Assembly (NCBI GenBank): GCA_001013295.1
Contig: LAZY01000075.1
Span: 1 to 51,725, forward strand
DNA length: 51,725 bases
Direction: 5' to 3'
From: Chryseobacterium indologenes
Lineage (GTDB): Bacteria > Bacteroidota > Bacteroidia > Flavobacteriales > Weeksellaceae
Program-made: the position numbers and the translations under genes
The notes under the pieces: model-generated
Databases searched by the model: none
Told to the model about the DNA's origin: nothing
What the model saw: only the letters and a program-made list of their open reading frames with translations
Shown: positions 17,491 to 25,591 of the stretch, piece after piece
Layout of the letters: every line of letters begins with the position of its first letter
Position numbering within the stretch: the stretch's first letter is position 1

Positions 17491-18807
17491 ATGCAAAAAA
17501 AACATTATTTATGGTTATTATATCATCTGCTTGCGATTGTAAGCGGTATCATCGCCTATCGTTTCTTTTCAGAAGGAAAATGGTTCAATACCCTGCTTTT
17601 CATACTACTCATGATCATTTTTGTGGCTTTGAGTCATTTTTCGTTGACCACCCGGATCTCAAAAGTAGAAAAAATTATTTCCTCCATCAGAAGAAAAGAC
17701 TTTTCTCTATTTCCCAAAGAAGAGGGTGATGGATTTCTTGATAGCAGCGTCCGTTTATATTACCAAAGCAAAGAAGAACAATTCTCTCTGTCTTCTTATA
17801 AGCTTCTGTATGAAAGCATCCTGGATCAAATGGAAACCGGGCTGATCATTTTATCCGAAAAAGATAAGAACTGGACTGTATTTTATGTGAATGCAGCCTT
17901 CCTCAATATTCTGCAGGTTCCCAAATACAACCGCTGGGATTTATATGCATCAAAGGTTCCTGAGTTTTACAAGATTATTGAGGAAACCGGCTATCAGAGC
18001 TCACAGGAGTTTTTCGACATTTCCATTCACAACAACTCCAAACAGTCTTTCTCATTGAGAACCAAACAGGTAAAGAATACGCAACACCGTTTCTATGTTA
18101 TCACCCTCGAATCTGTTCAGAAAATTATCGAGCAAAAAGAAAAGCTTGCCTGGAATAACCTGATGAAGGTGATTTCTCATGAACTTCTGAATACTCTGAC
18201 TCCCGTAAACAGCCTCATCCAAAACCTGGAATACATCAGCAATCAGGAAATCATAGAGCCTGATGATCAGCAGGAAATGAAAGACAGCCTGATGATCATC
18301 AACTCCAAGTCAAAACAGCTTTTAAATTTTGTAGATCATTACCGCCAGATCGCCGAATTGCCTAAACCCCTTCTGGCCCCTGTTTCGCTTAAAAAGGTTA
18401 TTGAATCTGCGATCAGCTTTCTAAAGCCGGAATTTGAAAAATACCGGATTCAAATGGTAACAGATCTTGGAGATTATAGAGTGTCCGCCGATGAAAAAAT
18501 GGTGGAACGCAGCCTGATCAACCTTTACCTCAACGCTATCCATGCCCTTACAGAGCAGGAAAACAAGGTCATCACCACTACTGTAAGAACTCACAACAAC
18601 CGGATCATTGTAAGTATTATGGATAATGGTTCCGGAGTTCCGTCAGAAATCAAAGACAAAATATTTCTGCCTTTTTTCACAACAAGGGACACCGGTTCCG
18701 GAATTGGACTTACCCTTGCCAAGAGCATTATGGAAGCACATGGAGGCTATCTTAATTACAAAACATTGCAGGAAGGCAGCAGTTTTGAATTGTGGTTTTT
18801 GGAATAA
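17491..18807 (+). CDS. Membrane sensor histidine kinase partner of the NtrC-type regulator
   Basis: A 438-residue kinase. The ATG at 17491 was chosen over a TTG 27 nt earlier because it puts two TM helices directly at the N-terminus (about 6-24 and 33-50) with only a short loop between. A PAS-like segment follows (about 105-215). The H-box ISHELLNTLTPV has the phospho-accepting His at 230; N box near 341-350 (SLINLYLNAIHAL), G1 MDNGSGVP, F FLPFF and G2 GSGIGLTL complete the catalytic domain. With almost no periplasmic domain, the signal is likely sensed in the membrane or cytoplasm. It lies 125 nt after the regulator gene on the same strand; together they form an efflux-control two-component system. 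Confidence 0.92.
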   Translation: MQKKHYLWLLYHLLAIVSGIIAYRFFSEGKWFNTLLFILLMIIFVALSHFSLTTRISKVEKIISSIRRKDFSLFPKEEGDGFLDSSVRLYYQSKEEQFSLSSYKLLYESILDQMETGLIILSEKDKNWTVFYVNAAFLNILQVPKYNRWDLYASKVPEFYKIIEETGYQSSQEFFDISIHNNSKQSFSLRTKQVKNTQHRFYVITLESVQKIIEQKEKLAWNNLMKVISHELLNTLTPVNSLIQNLEYISNQEIIEPDDQQEMKDSLMIINSKSKQLLNFVDHYRQIAELPKPLLAPVSLKKVIESAISFLKPEFEKYRIQMVTDLGDYRVSADEKMVERSLINLYLNAIHALTEQENKVITTTVRTHNNRIIVSIMDNGSGVPSEIKDKIFLPFFTTRDTGSGIGLTLAKSIMEAHGGYLNYKTLQEGSSFELWFLE

Positions 18808-18881
18808 ATATATTGTTACGATTTTTATGATATTGAACGTGATCACATTTTTCCATCTGTAAAAAATCTACTGACATCCTG

Positions 18882-18906
18882 TTGTCACTACTCTCTTTTA
18901 CCTTTG
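18882..18906 (+). promoter_or_regulatory. Candidate promoter of the VOC gene
   Basis: TACCTTTG at 18899-18906 matches the -7 consensus TAnnTTTG exactly, 32 nt before the ATG at 18939. A TTG lies at 18882-18884, but its 14-nt spacer is shorter than the usual 17-23. Confidence 0.45.
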
Positions 18907-18938
18907 TTTAAAATTATTCAACAATACAATTTAAACAA

Positions 18939-19337
18939 ATGAAATTAGCATCATTAAGAATTATCACACAGGACATCAGACAATCTGTTCAGTTTTATGA
19001 AAATGTAACAGACTTAACAGCACGATGGTATACGGAAGATTTTGCAGAGCTTTCTACCAATTCTATTACCATTGCCATCGGAAGTACCCAGACGATGAAA
19101 ATGTTTGGTGGAGAACAGCAAGCAGTCTCTAAAGGCCATAACAATACCATTATAGAATTTATGGTTTCTGACGTGGATCGTGAATATGAAAGAATTAAAA
19201 CCCTTACAGATCGCATCATTCAGGAGCCAACGACCATGCCTTGGGGCAACCGCTCGCTACTGTTCTCTGATCCGGATGGGAATCTGATTAATTTTTTCAC
19301 TCCAGTAAGTGCTGAAGCCATTCAAAAATTCAGCTAG
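18939..19337 (+). CDS. VOC/glyoxalase-fold protein
   Basis: A 132-residue single-module vicinal-oxygen-chelate protein. It has the paired beta-alpha-beta units of the family: LRIITQDIRQSVQFYENVTDL at the start, and a second half with FMVSDVDREYERIK and the terminal SLLFSDPDGNLINFFTPV. The family spans glyoxalases, dioxygenases and antibiotic-binding proteins. The size and the DPDGNLINFF ending fit the uncharacterised bleomycin-resistance-like group, so no substrate can be named. It is a single-gene unit with its own promoter, convergent with the next gene. Confidence 0.88.
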   Translation: MKLASLRIITQDIRQSVQFYENVTDLTARWYTEDFAELSTNSITIAIGSTQTMKMFGGEQQAVSKGHNNTIIEFMVSDVDREYERIKTLTDRIIQEPTTMPWGNRSLLFSDPDGNLINFFTPVSAEAIQKFS

Positions 19338-19350
19338 AAACAATGATCAA

Positions 19351-19420
19351 AAAACGAGGCAATCTCAAGATGTCATTCTGAATGAAACAAGTCAAATAAT
19401 ACCTGGGAGCGCTTCGTTTT
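19351..19420. repeat. Intergenic hairpin with GTCATTCTGAATGAA-type repeat
   Basis: Between two convergent genes, AAAACGA (19351-19357) can pair with TCGTTTT (19414-19420) across a long loop containing GTCATTCTGAATGAA, a sequence type often found dispersed in Bacteroidota intergenic DNA. It may be a degenerate repeat that also acts as a weak bidirectional terminator. Confidence 0.35.
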
Positions 19421-19447
19421 ATCTATATAGTCATCAATAAGTAAATT

Positions 19448-20200
19448 TTACTGCCCTTCAAATCTAAGTGTATTTGAGGTCACCACTTCTGTATACAGAT
19501 TCTTATATTGCTGCTTTTGCTTTTCCGTTAGTAATGTGTACAGGTTTTTATTCAGAATGATTTTAAAATTCACTTCGTATGGTAATTCAGGATTCAGACC
19601 ATCATAATATTCAGTATAGCAGTAGTGACATAATTTTTTAAAAAAGGGATTAAAATAAATTTTATACTGAATGCGTTCTTCGGGTTTCATGACGACCATA
19701 CTTTTCATGATATACCAGTTATTGACCATCAAACCCTGAGTTTTAAAATGATTCTTTCTCTCCCATTCACTGATTGTCTTTTCTCTTTCTTCCCGAGCTT
19801 TTTTATGGTCCGGATGCTCTACAATATCAGGCATTTCACATCCGATACCTCCCTCAGAAACAGGCCCGTTCTGATCAATAAATCCATATACACCCAAACG
19901 ATAAAGTCTGTCAGGATTTGAAGACACATTCTCTTCTTCATAATAAACACGGGTATCTTCTGTAAAAGGGATTGCGTAGCTCAGCGTATCCAAAGGAAAA
20001 GAAACAGGCTGATCTGAAGTATTGGTAAGTGTGAATTCTAGAATATATCCTTTATGGGCAATCATTGATTGATAGATATTAAATGTTTTAGGTAAAACAG
20101 ATTTATTTTGCTCAAAATCATCCACTTTTACCTCAAGCTTCAATTGAGAAGATACCTGAAACGCAAAAAACAAAGACAGAAATGTGAGAAATTTCAACAT
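19448..20200 (-). CDS. Secreted protein of unknown function
   Basis: A 250-residue protein starting at the ATG at 20200, which opens a clean signal peptide (MLKFLTFLSLFFAFQVSSQ); upstream in-frame codons encode a basic extension without sense. The mature part begins with an immunoglobulin-like beta segment (LEFTLTNTSDQPVSFPLD), then a charged helical region and a HYCYTEYYDG segment. No enzyme motif is seen and I do not recognise the family. It stands alone on the minus strand, divergent from the 144-residue gene and convergent with the VOC gene. Confidence 0.75.
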   Translation of the reverse strand: MLKFLTFLSLFFAFQVSSQLKLEVKVDDFEQNKSVLPKTFNIYQSMIAHKGYILEFTLTNTSDQPVSFPLDTLSYAIPFTEDTRVYYEEENVSSNPDRLYRLGVYGFIDQNGPVSEGGIGCEMPDIVEHPDHKKAREEREKTISEWERKNHFKTQGLMVNNWYIMKSMVVMKPEERIQYKIYFNPFFKKLCHYCYTEYYDGLNPELPYEVNFKIILNKNLYTLLTEKQKQQYKNLYTEVVTSNTLRFEGQ

Positions 20201-20251
20201 GGTTCTTAGTTTCCTGAAAGATAAATATTTTCTCTTTTTCCACAATACCAC

Positions 20252-20284
20252 TTTGTAAATCCCGAAGTGAATTGATTATATTTG
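20252..20284 (+). promoter_or_regulatory. Consensus Bacteroidota promoter (TTTG-N21-TATATTTG)
   Basis: TTTG at 20252-20255 and TATATTTG at 20277-20284 match the -33/-7 consensus with a 21-nt spacer. The start codon of the 144-residue gene is 26 nt further on. Confidence 0.7.
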
Positions 20285-20310
20285 AAAAATAAAAACCTCC
20301 GGAATATACC

Positions 20311-20745
20311 ATGAATCTGAAATCGTACCTGGAAATTGCAGTAAGTGAAGCTGATGTAGATCTCATATTTACCATCAAAGGCTCCAATACGGTTTTCTCC
20401 GGAGAAATGTGGGACTATGGAGATCCTGAATCTCTCGAAGATTTTGCCAACAGACTTATTGATTATCCCAAAAACGAAAAGATCCTCTTTTTTGAACTGG
20501 GTTATAAAGATTCCAGTCTTTCCTATTTTTCTATGAAGCTCTACCCTGCCGACTCGCTTTCTCATATTGGAGTTCAGATTACTATGGCGACTGAGACCTA
20601 CAGACGGCCTGAAAATCAGTGTAAAATTCAGTTTGAAATGATTGTAGAACCTCATGCTGTTGATGAGTTCCGGAAAGCATTGCATCAGATTGTACGCAAA
20701 AGACATGGAAACGCTGTCTTATACGGAAATGATAATCGTATTTGA
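20311..20745 (+). CDS. Hypothetical cytoplasmic protein, 144 residues
   Basis: An acidic 144-residue protein without signal peptide or TM segment. It alternates predicted beta strands and helices (YLEIAVSEADVDLIFTIKG at the start; FEMIVEPHAVDEFRKALHQIV near the end). I do not recognise the family; its size and fold pattern recall small immunity-like or DUF proteins, but nothing proves this. A near-ideal promoter lies 26 nt upstream, which supports a real gene. It is a single-gene unit. Confidence 0.7.
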   Translation: MNLKSYLEIAVSEADVDLIFTIKGSNTVFSGEMWDYGDPESLEDFANRLIDYPKNEKILFFELGYKDSSLSYFSMKLYPADSLSHIGVQITMATETYRRPENQCKIQFEMIVEPHAVDEFRKALHQIVRKRHGNAVLYGNDNRI

Positions 20746-20866
20746 TATTTTATAGATTACGAACACACAGATTCTTTTTATTAGATTCCAATTGGGTGTT
20801 TGATCCAAAGAAACAGTGCTTGATCCCAAAGAATTTGTTTTAAACCACATCGGCACATAAGTTTTT

Positions 20867-20940
20867 CGGATCATGCTCAAAAGCTGTGGTAAAACAATTG
20901 AATACCGATTGATTATTCTAAATTTTATAGAGCACAAAGA
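20867..20940. repeat. Dispersed 74-nt repeat, copy A
   Basis: It is nearly identical to 41172-41244, for example sharing the run CAAAAGCTGTGGTAAAAC; differences are confined to a few bases near the two ends. On the minus strand both copies encode FRIINRYSIVLPQLL, suggesting a common coding ancestor. The sequences diverge abruptly outside the repeat on one side. Directly after it comes a TCCACAAC...GATCC segment related to the tandem repeat near 41385-41628. Confidence 0.75.
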
Positions 20941-20999
20941 TAGTCCACAACGTTTGGTACAGATCCAATTTTTCTCTATATGCTGGTATGGCCAATAAA

Positions 21000-21025
21000 A
21001 AAAGGAGACTTTACTGCCTCCTTTT
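21000..21025 (+). terminator. Hairpin with T-rich tail
   Basis: AAAAGGAG (21000-21007) pairs with CTCCTTTT (21018-21025), followed by GTTTTG. It could terminate transcripts from 20311-20745, although 255 nt from the stop; A-rich DNA on the other side would also allow minus-strand use. Confidence 0.4.
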
Positions 21026-21347
21026 GTTTTGTACTGATAACCTGTCTGAACTTCCTTATCTTGATTTGTGTTTTTTTCTCATTTGGTTTTTCTTTCAAGA
21101 AGTTCTCGCTAAAAGTCATTCATACACGTCTATATTTTATTTCATCATTTGTTTAATTTCCTTTCATCACCTGTGTTTTGTATAACTATAGTTTATTAAT
21201 TCTATAGTCATCATCATTGTGTGTTTTTGCATAAAACTTACCTTCGAAAAAAGTATTTTTTGATTTACTTAATCATCCTTTTTTTTATTTGGTAAATTTT
21301 ATACTGCAAAGTAACGACATCGTTGAATAAAACCACCTATAAAACCC

Positions 21348-21385
21348 ATCGATACATATCGATAGAGGCATAGATATTTATCGAT
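21348..21385. repeat. Cluster of three ATCGAT motifs
   Basis: ATCGAT occurs at 21348-21353, 21358-21363 and 21380-21385, mostly inside the longer unit TATCGATA. It lies just beyond the 3' end of the NarL-type regulator gene. Function unknown. Confidence 0.3.
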
Positions 21386-21421
21386 AAAATGAAACAAATG
21401 AAGAATTTCCCCTTAACGGAT

Positions 21422-22075
21422 CTATATTTTGTGATGTGTTTTGACAAGATCAATCAGTTCTACCAGATTTTCTATTTCTAGTTTTTCAAAAATATTTTTT
21501 TTGATAGTACTTACTGTATTTTGCTTTATGTTTAAAGTATTCGCAATTTCCAGATTCCCATATCCGTCAGCATACATTTCAGCGATTTCCATTTCTCTCT
21601 TCGTTAGTTGGCTTAATGGGCTGATCAGATTAGGATTGTAAACAAACTGCACCAATAAATTCCGGACAAGTGGAGAAAAATATTCTCCTCTTTCAATAAA
21701 GGCAGTCAGGGCATCTCTTATTTCATCTTCTTCACTCAACTTGCTCAGATAGCCATTGGCACCGGCTTTAATGAATTTGAGGGCATGCAGATCTTCCTCA
21801 AGACCTGTAAAAATAAGAATCTTAAGGTTGGGATTGACAGCTTTCATCTGTGGTAAAATATGCAGACTGTTTCCATCCGGAAAATGAGCATCAATGACCG
21901 CCATTTCTATCCCTTTTGATTCTACAAGCTCTATCACCTGATGCAATGATGAAGTCTGGTAAATTTTAGCTTCCGGAACAATATCGCTGATGACGATTTC
22001 CATCCCCTGTCGTACAATACTGTGATCATCTGCTAAAAGAAATACAATTTCCTTATTTTCCATTGGTTGCTCCAT
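21422..22075 (-). CDS. NarL/LuxR-type response regulator
   Basis: A 217-residue regulator. The receiver domain (about 10-125) has the acidic pair DD at 16-17, phospho-acceptor D62 (AVIDAHFPDG) and a KAGANGYLSK segment with the conserved Lys. A LuxR-type HTH lies at about 150-215 (LTKREMEIAEMYADGYGNLEIANTL, split here as LTKREMEIAEMYAD and GYGNLEIANTL). The start overlaps the end of the kinase gene by 23 nt (11 nt if the fifth residue Met is the start), so the two are translationally coupled and almost certainly partners. Its targets are not evident from the window. Confidence 0.93.
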   Translation of the reverse strand: MEQPMENKEIVFLLADDHSIVRQGMEIVISDIVPEAKIYQTSSLHQVIELVESKGIEMAVIDAHFPDGNSLHILPQMKAVNPNLKILIFTGLEEDLHALKFIKAGANGYLSKLSEEDEIRDALTAFIERGEYFSPLVRNLLVQFVYNPNLISPLSQLTKREMEIAEMYADGYGNLEIANTLNIKQNTVSTIKKNIFEKLEIENLVELIDLVKTHHKI

Positions 22076-23786
22076 TATGATTGATATTTAAATTGATCCT
22101 GAATGTTATTTTTGTTCCTTTGTGCAGCTTACTTGCTACAGATATTTCTCCGTCAAAAAGCTCTACAATCTCTTTTACCAGATTAAGGCCCAGCCCCGCC
22201 CCCAGATTATCCACCTCATCAGAAACCATTCCCTGATAATAAGGATCAAAGATCTTGCCCAGATCTGATTCGGAAATTCCAATCCCCGTATCTCCTACAG
22301 TGGTAATAAGTGAAATAGTGTTCTTATCGACAGGCTCAGTGGCCATAATAAGATCTACCTGTCCGTTTTCTGTAAACTTATTTGCATTCCCCAGGATATT
22401 CATAAAGATCTGATTGATCCTGATATTATCTGAGTCTACCACTACATCTGCCGGAATTCTGTCCGTTACCACAAACTTGTTATTTCTGGTTTCCAGATAA
22501 GGCGTGATGACTTTTACAATAGAATTGATCTCATCTTTAAGGTTAAAAACAGACTGTATCAGTTTTTTCTCCGCATCCTGATTCTTCGTATATTCCAGGA
22601 TCTGATTAGACTGCAGCAATAAAGTACTGTTGGTAAACTTTATCGATTTCAGGTAATCTTTGATGGTTTCATCCTGAGTAGATCTGTGAATTTTATCAAT
22701 AAAAATATTAATAATCTTCAACGGTGACCTCAGATCATGGCTCAGCATTCCCAATATTCTGTTTTTGAAACTAAGATTCTTTTTAATTTCATCATGAGCC
22801 TCATTCAGCTTGCGTTCATAGATAAATGCTACCCTCGTAAAATACATGATCAGGATAGATACAATGAACATCAGCACCATAAGCCCCAGAACAAGATAAG
22901 TTCTGATCCTGTTATTATCCGAACTCTGCTTATTATATTCTTTTTCCAGCTCTGCTTTAAAATCCTTGATTGCACTTTCATATACATCGATCAATCCGTT
23001 GCTGTAAACCAACAGCTTGCCGAAGGTGCTATAAAACCTCAGATTGTCCTTCTGGTTCTGAACTGCATATTGCTGAACTTTCTTTACTTCAGCGGCATAA
23101 TGTTTATCCATAGATTTTATGGTATTATCCATTTTCGATTTTACCTGAGAAATATCTATGGTCTTATTATTTGTTAAAGTGATGACTGTACTTTCTTTCT
23201 GCACATCCACTTTACCGGTCACAGCATCTTTTAGTCTTCCAAAAAAACCTTTCTTCTTGATCGTATCGGCATAAGTACGGGTCTGAATATTGAAATCTTC
23301 AAAATCATTCTTATATTTTTCCGGTTCATATTTCTTATCCCCGATCTTGGCAGGCGGGTTCAGGGAGGTCTGATATACTGAATCGATCAATGTTTTCAGC
23401 TGGGTAGCTTTCAAAGTATCTTTTTTATGCTGAGCCAGATTCTTTTTCAGCCTTGGACTTGTATTCTCGTATTCGCTGATCTTGTCAAAGTTCAGTTTAA
23501 GTTTTTTCAGAGACTGGAAATATAGCTGCAGATCTTTATCATCCTGAGTGGCCATATAATTCTGGAAATGCTCCTGAGCAGCCAGAAAATCTTTTCTTGA
23601 ATTATCCGTCAATCCACCCAACGCCCTGCTGTCTTCCAGCTGATTCTTGATAAACTGAAGCTTCTTTCCGTTGACAAATTCGTTATAAAAAAATATGGCG
23701 ATAATGACCTGTATCAACAAAATACATATGATCAATGAGTAATGAACAACTTTCCTCAATTTAAAATTTAAGAATTTACTTTTCAT
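22053..23786 (-). CDS. Sensor histidine kinase with large periplasmic domain
   Basis: A 577-residue kinase. TM helices at about 15-34 and 296-317 enclose a roughly 260-residue, Lys- and Gln-rich, mostly helical periplasmic sensor that I do not recognise. Then follow a short linker, the H-box MLSHDLRSPLKI with His 350, N box NILGNANKF at 463-471, G1 GDTGIGIS at 498-505, F segment IFDPYYQG and G2 GAGLGL at 529-534. All catalytic motifs are intact. It is coupled to the NarL-type regulator gene by overlap. The 600-nt upstream gap holds a palindrome and a candidate -7 box. Confidence 0.92.
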   Translation of the reverse strand: MKSKFLNFKLRKVVHYSLIICILLIQVIIAIFFYNEFVNGKKLQFIKNQLEDSRALGGLTDNSRKDFLAAQEHFQNYMATQDDKDLQLYFQSLKKLKLNFDKISEYENTSPRLKKNLAQHKKDTLKATQLKTLIDSVYQTSLNPPAKIGDKKYEPEKYKNDFEDFNIQTRTYADTIKKKGFFGRLKDAVTGKVDVQKESTVITLTNNKTIDISQVKSKMDNTIKSMDKHYAAEVKKVQQYAVQNQKDNLRFYSTFGKLLVYSNGLIDVYESAIKDFKAELEKEYNKQSSDNNRIRTYLVLGLMVLMFIVSILIMYFTRVAFIYERKLNEAHDEIKKNLSFKNRILGMLSHDLRSPLKIINIFIDKIHRSTQDETIKDYLKSIKFTNSTLLLQSNQILEYTKNQDAEKKLIQSVFNLKDEINSIVKVITPYLETRNNKFVVTDRIPADVVVDSDNIRINQIFMNILGNANKFTENGQVDLIMATEPVDKNTISLITTVGDTGIGISESDLGKIFDPYYQGMVSDEVDNLGAGLGLNLVKEIVELFDGEISVASKLHKGTKITFRINLNINHNGATNGK

Positions 23787-24389
23787 ATCTGTCGGTCAGC
23801 TAAATTAAATTTCTCTAAGCCCTGCATTAGTTTTCAATGATATATCATTATTATCAAACATTTTACAATAATGAATATACCACACAATTTACAAAGTTAA
23901 AGTAAATTTTCACTTCTTAATAATAGTAAATATCGGGTAAAATCGGATAAATTCAATGTTATTTTATATTAAAATCCTTTTACCACTTCAAAATTCTATT
24001 CAGAATAACGATTTCTTCAGGTTTGGATGCAAAAAAAGGAGCAACAAAACAATAAGAATATTCCTAAAATCATGATGAATGATAATTGATAACCGATAAA
24101 TGATTATACTAATCAACTTATTACCATTATCCCATTAGGTATTTCTACCCAAAGTAATAATTGGTTATTTACACTATACAATAGCTTCCTCCTTCTTTGT
24201 TACTTTGAAATGCTTATGAAACCCATCTGTTATTGAGATGTCAATAATATTTACATGTACCGAAAGTTTACTTTTTTCTCAGCATTTAAAATCAGATGAC
24301 AGATCAGTAATGACAGTACATACTCAATGTACCGGACCTCAACTTTCTGTATCTGTTTATCATTATAAAATTAAAAAAACAAATAACTC
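23787..24389. other. Divergent intergenic region between kinase and flavin oxidase genes
   Basis: No gene is seen. It contains the perfect palindrome AATGATATATCATT (23836-23849), a TAACTTTG -7-like box on the minus strand (23892-23899) that may serve the kinase operon, and a near-match TTACTTTG on the plus strand (24200-24207) upstream of the flavin oxidase gene without a convincing -33 partner. Confidence 0.5.
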
Positions 24390-25577
24390 ATGATTACAGA
24401 AAACTACGACGTAATCGTCATTGGCGGAGGTGCAATAGGTCTGGCTACGGCATATCATCTTGGCAAAAGAAAAGCCAAAACACTGGTCCTGGAGCAATTT
24501 ACCTTTGTGAACCAACAGGGAAGCTCCGCAGGGGTATCCCGCCAGTTCCGCATCCCGTATCCTGACGAATATATGGTAAAAATGGCACTGGAAGCCCAGC
24601 CTTACTGGGACGAACTGCAAAAGGAAACCGAAACGGAACTTTTGGATAAAGTAGGAACCCTATGGTTCGGAGATCCAGAAGTACATTCCACCGAAGGAAA
24701 TATTGCGGAAGCTGAGAAAGCCCTGAAAGCATTGGGAGTTCCCTATTCTACTCTTACGGCAAAGGAAATAGAAGACCAGTACTATTTCAGAAATTTACCG
24801 GATAACTATACCGGATTATTTCAGCCTGACGGAGCCAGCATCAACTTTAAAGCAACCATCGAAACGCTTCTGAATCTTTGCAGAAAAGAAGAAACCGTTC
24901 AGCTGGAAGAAAATTCACCCGTACTTCAGATTACCCCTAAAGGTGAGCTATTTGAGGTCCTTACTCCTAACGGAATTTATATCGCTAAAAAGCTGGCCAT
25001 CATCCCGGGTCCTTATATCAACAGTGTCATTAATCTTCTTGATTTTAAAATAGAAGCCACTTACTGGAATATGGCATCAGCGTATTTCAAAAAGACAGAT
25101 CCGGATATACAATATCCTACCTGGTTTGTTTTCCAGAATTCTGTAGGGCAAAACGGTAATCAGTTTTATGGTTTTCCATCTGTAGACTGGGATCATCCGG
25201 AATACATCCGCGTTGCCCCTGATTTTGTCATTACTCCTCTTGAAGAACCGAACGACAGAACATTCATTCCCAACCCGGAGGAGCTGAGCTATACTTCCGA
25301 CTGGATAAAAAACCATATGACAGGCCTGGATCCTGAACCTGAATATACCTCCACATGTCTGATTGCGCTGAGCACAATCCCCAATAAAGAACTCCTGATC
25401 GATTTTGCTCCGAAGTATGTTCCCAACCATAAAAACATTGTAGTATATGCCACAGGGTGGGCAGCCAAATTCACACCTTTTTTAGGAAAAATAATGTCTG
25501 ATCTTGCCCTAGACGGACATACGGATTTTGACATTTCCCATTTCCAGCTTGGACGCAAATATTTCTTAGCCCTTTAA
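24390..25577 (+). CDS. FAD-dependent amine oxidase of the monomeric sarcosine oxidase / N-methyltryptophan oxidase type
   Basis: A 395-residue DAO-superfamily flavoprotein. It begins with the dinucleotide-binding motif VIVIGGGAIGLATAYHLGKR and the acidic LVLEQ strand end. SAGVSRQFRIPY near 47-58 matches the family's Arg-containing substrate region. C323 in TSTCLIALSTIPNKELLIDF aligns by pattern with the Cys that binds FAD covalently in monomeric sarcosine oxidase, and GWAAKFTPFLGKIMSDL closes the fold. The family oxidises N-methyl or secondary amino acids (sarcosine, N-methyltryptophan, pipecolate), giving H2O2. It is cytoplasmic (no signal peptide) and precedes the flavin amine oxidase by 14 nt, so both are co-transcribed. 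The substrate is not predictable. Confidence 0.9.
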   Translation: MITENYDVIVIGGGAIGLATAYHLGKRKAKTLVLEQFTFVNQQGSSAGVSRQFRIPYPDEYMVKMALEAQPYWDELQKETETELLDKVGTLWFGDPEVHSTEGNIAEAEKALKALGVPYSTLTAKEIEDQYYFRNLPDNYTGLFQPDGASINFKATIETLLNLCRKEETVQLEENSPVLQITPKGELFEVLTPNGIYIAKKLAIIPGPYINSVINLLDFKIEATYWNMASAYFKKTDPDIQYPTWFVFQNSVGQNGNQFYGFPSVDWDHPEYIRVAPDFVITPLEEPNDRTFIPNPEELSYTSDWIKNHMTGLDPEPEYTSTCLIALSTIPNKELLIDFAPKYVPNHKNIVVYATGWAAKFTPFLGKIMSDLALDGHTDFDISHFQLGRKYFLAL

Positions 25578-25591
25578 TAAATCTTAAAACC

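Larger units (their letters stand above)
20746..21421. other. Gene-free stretch with dispersed repeat, hairpin and ATCGAT cluster
   Basis: No convincing gene is present. The stretch holds a copy of the dispersed repeat (20867-20940), a GTCCACAAC...GATCC segment also found near 41470 and 41606 (here 20943-20965), a hairpin at 21000-21025 and three ATCGAT motifs at 21348-21385. Confidence 0.5.

Noticed and set aside
20719..20937. 72-residue minus-strand open frame over repeat copy A
   Set aside because: It mostly reflects the dispersed repeat; the part beyond the repeat has no protein-like pattern, and the start is arbitrary. Treated as repeat, not gene.
24200..24207. TTACTTTG as promoter of the flavin oxidase operon
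   Set aside because: One mismatch in the -7 box, no -33 partner and nearly 190 nt from the start codon.
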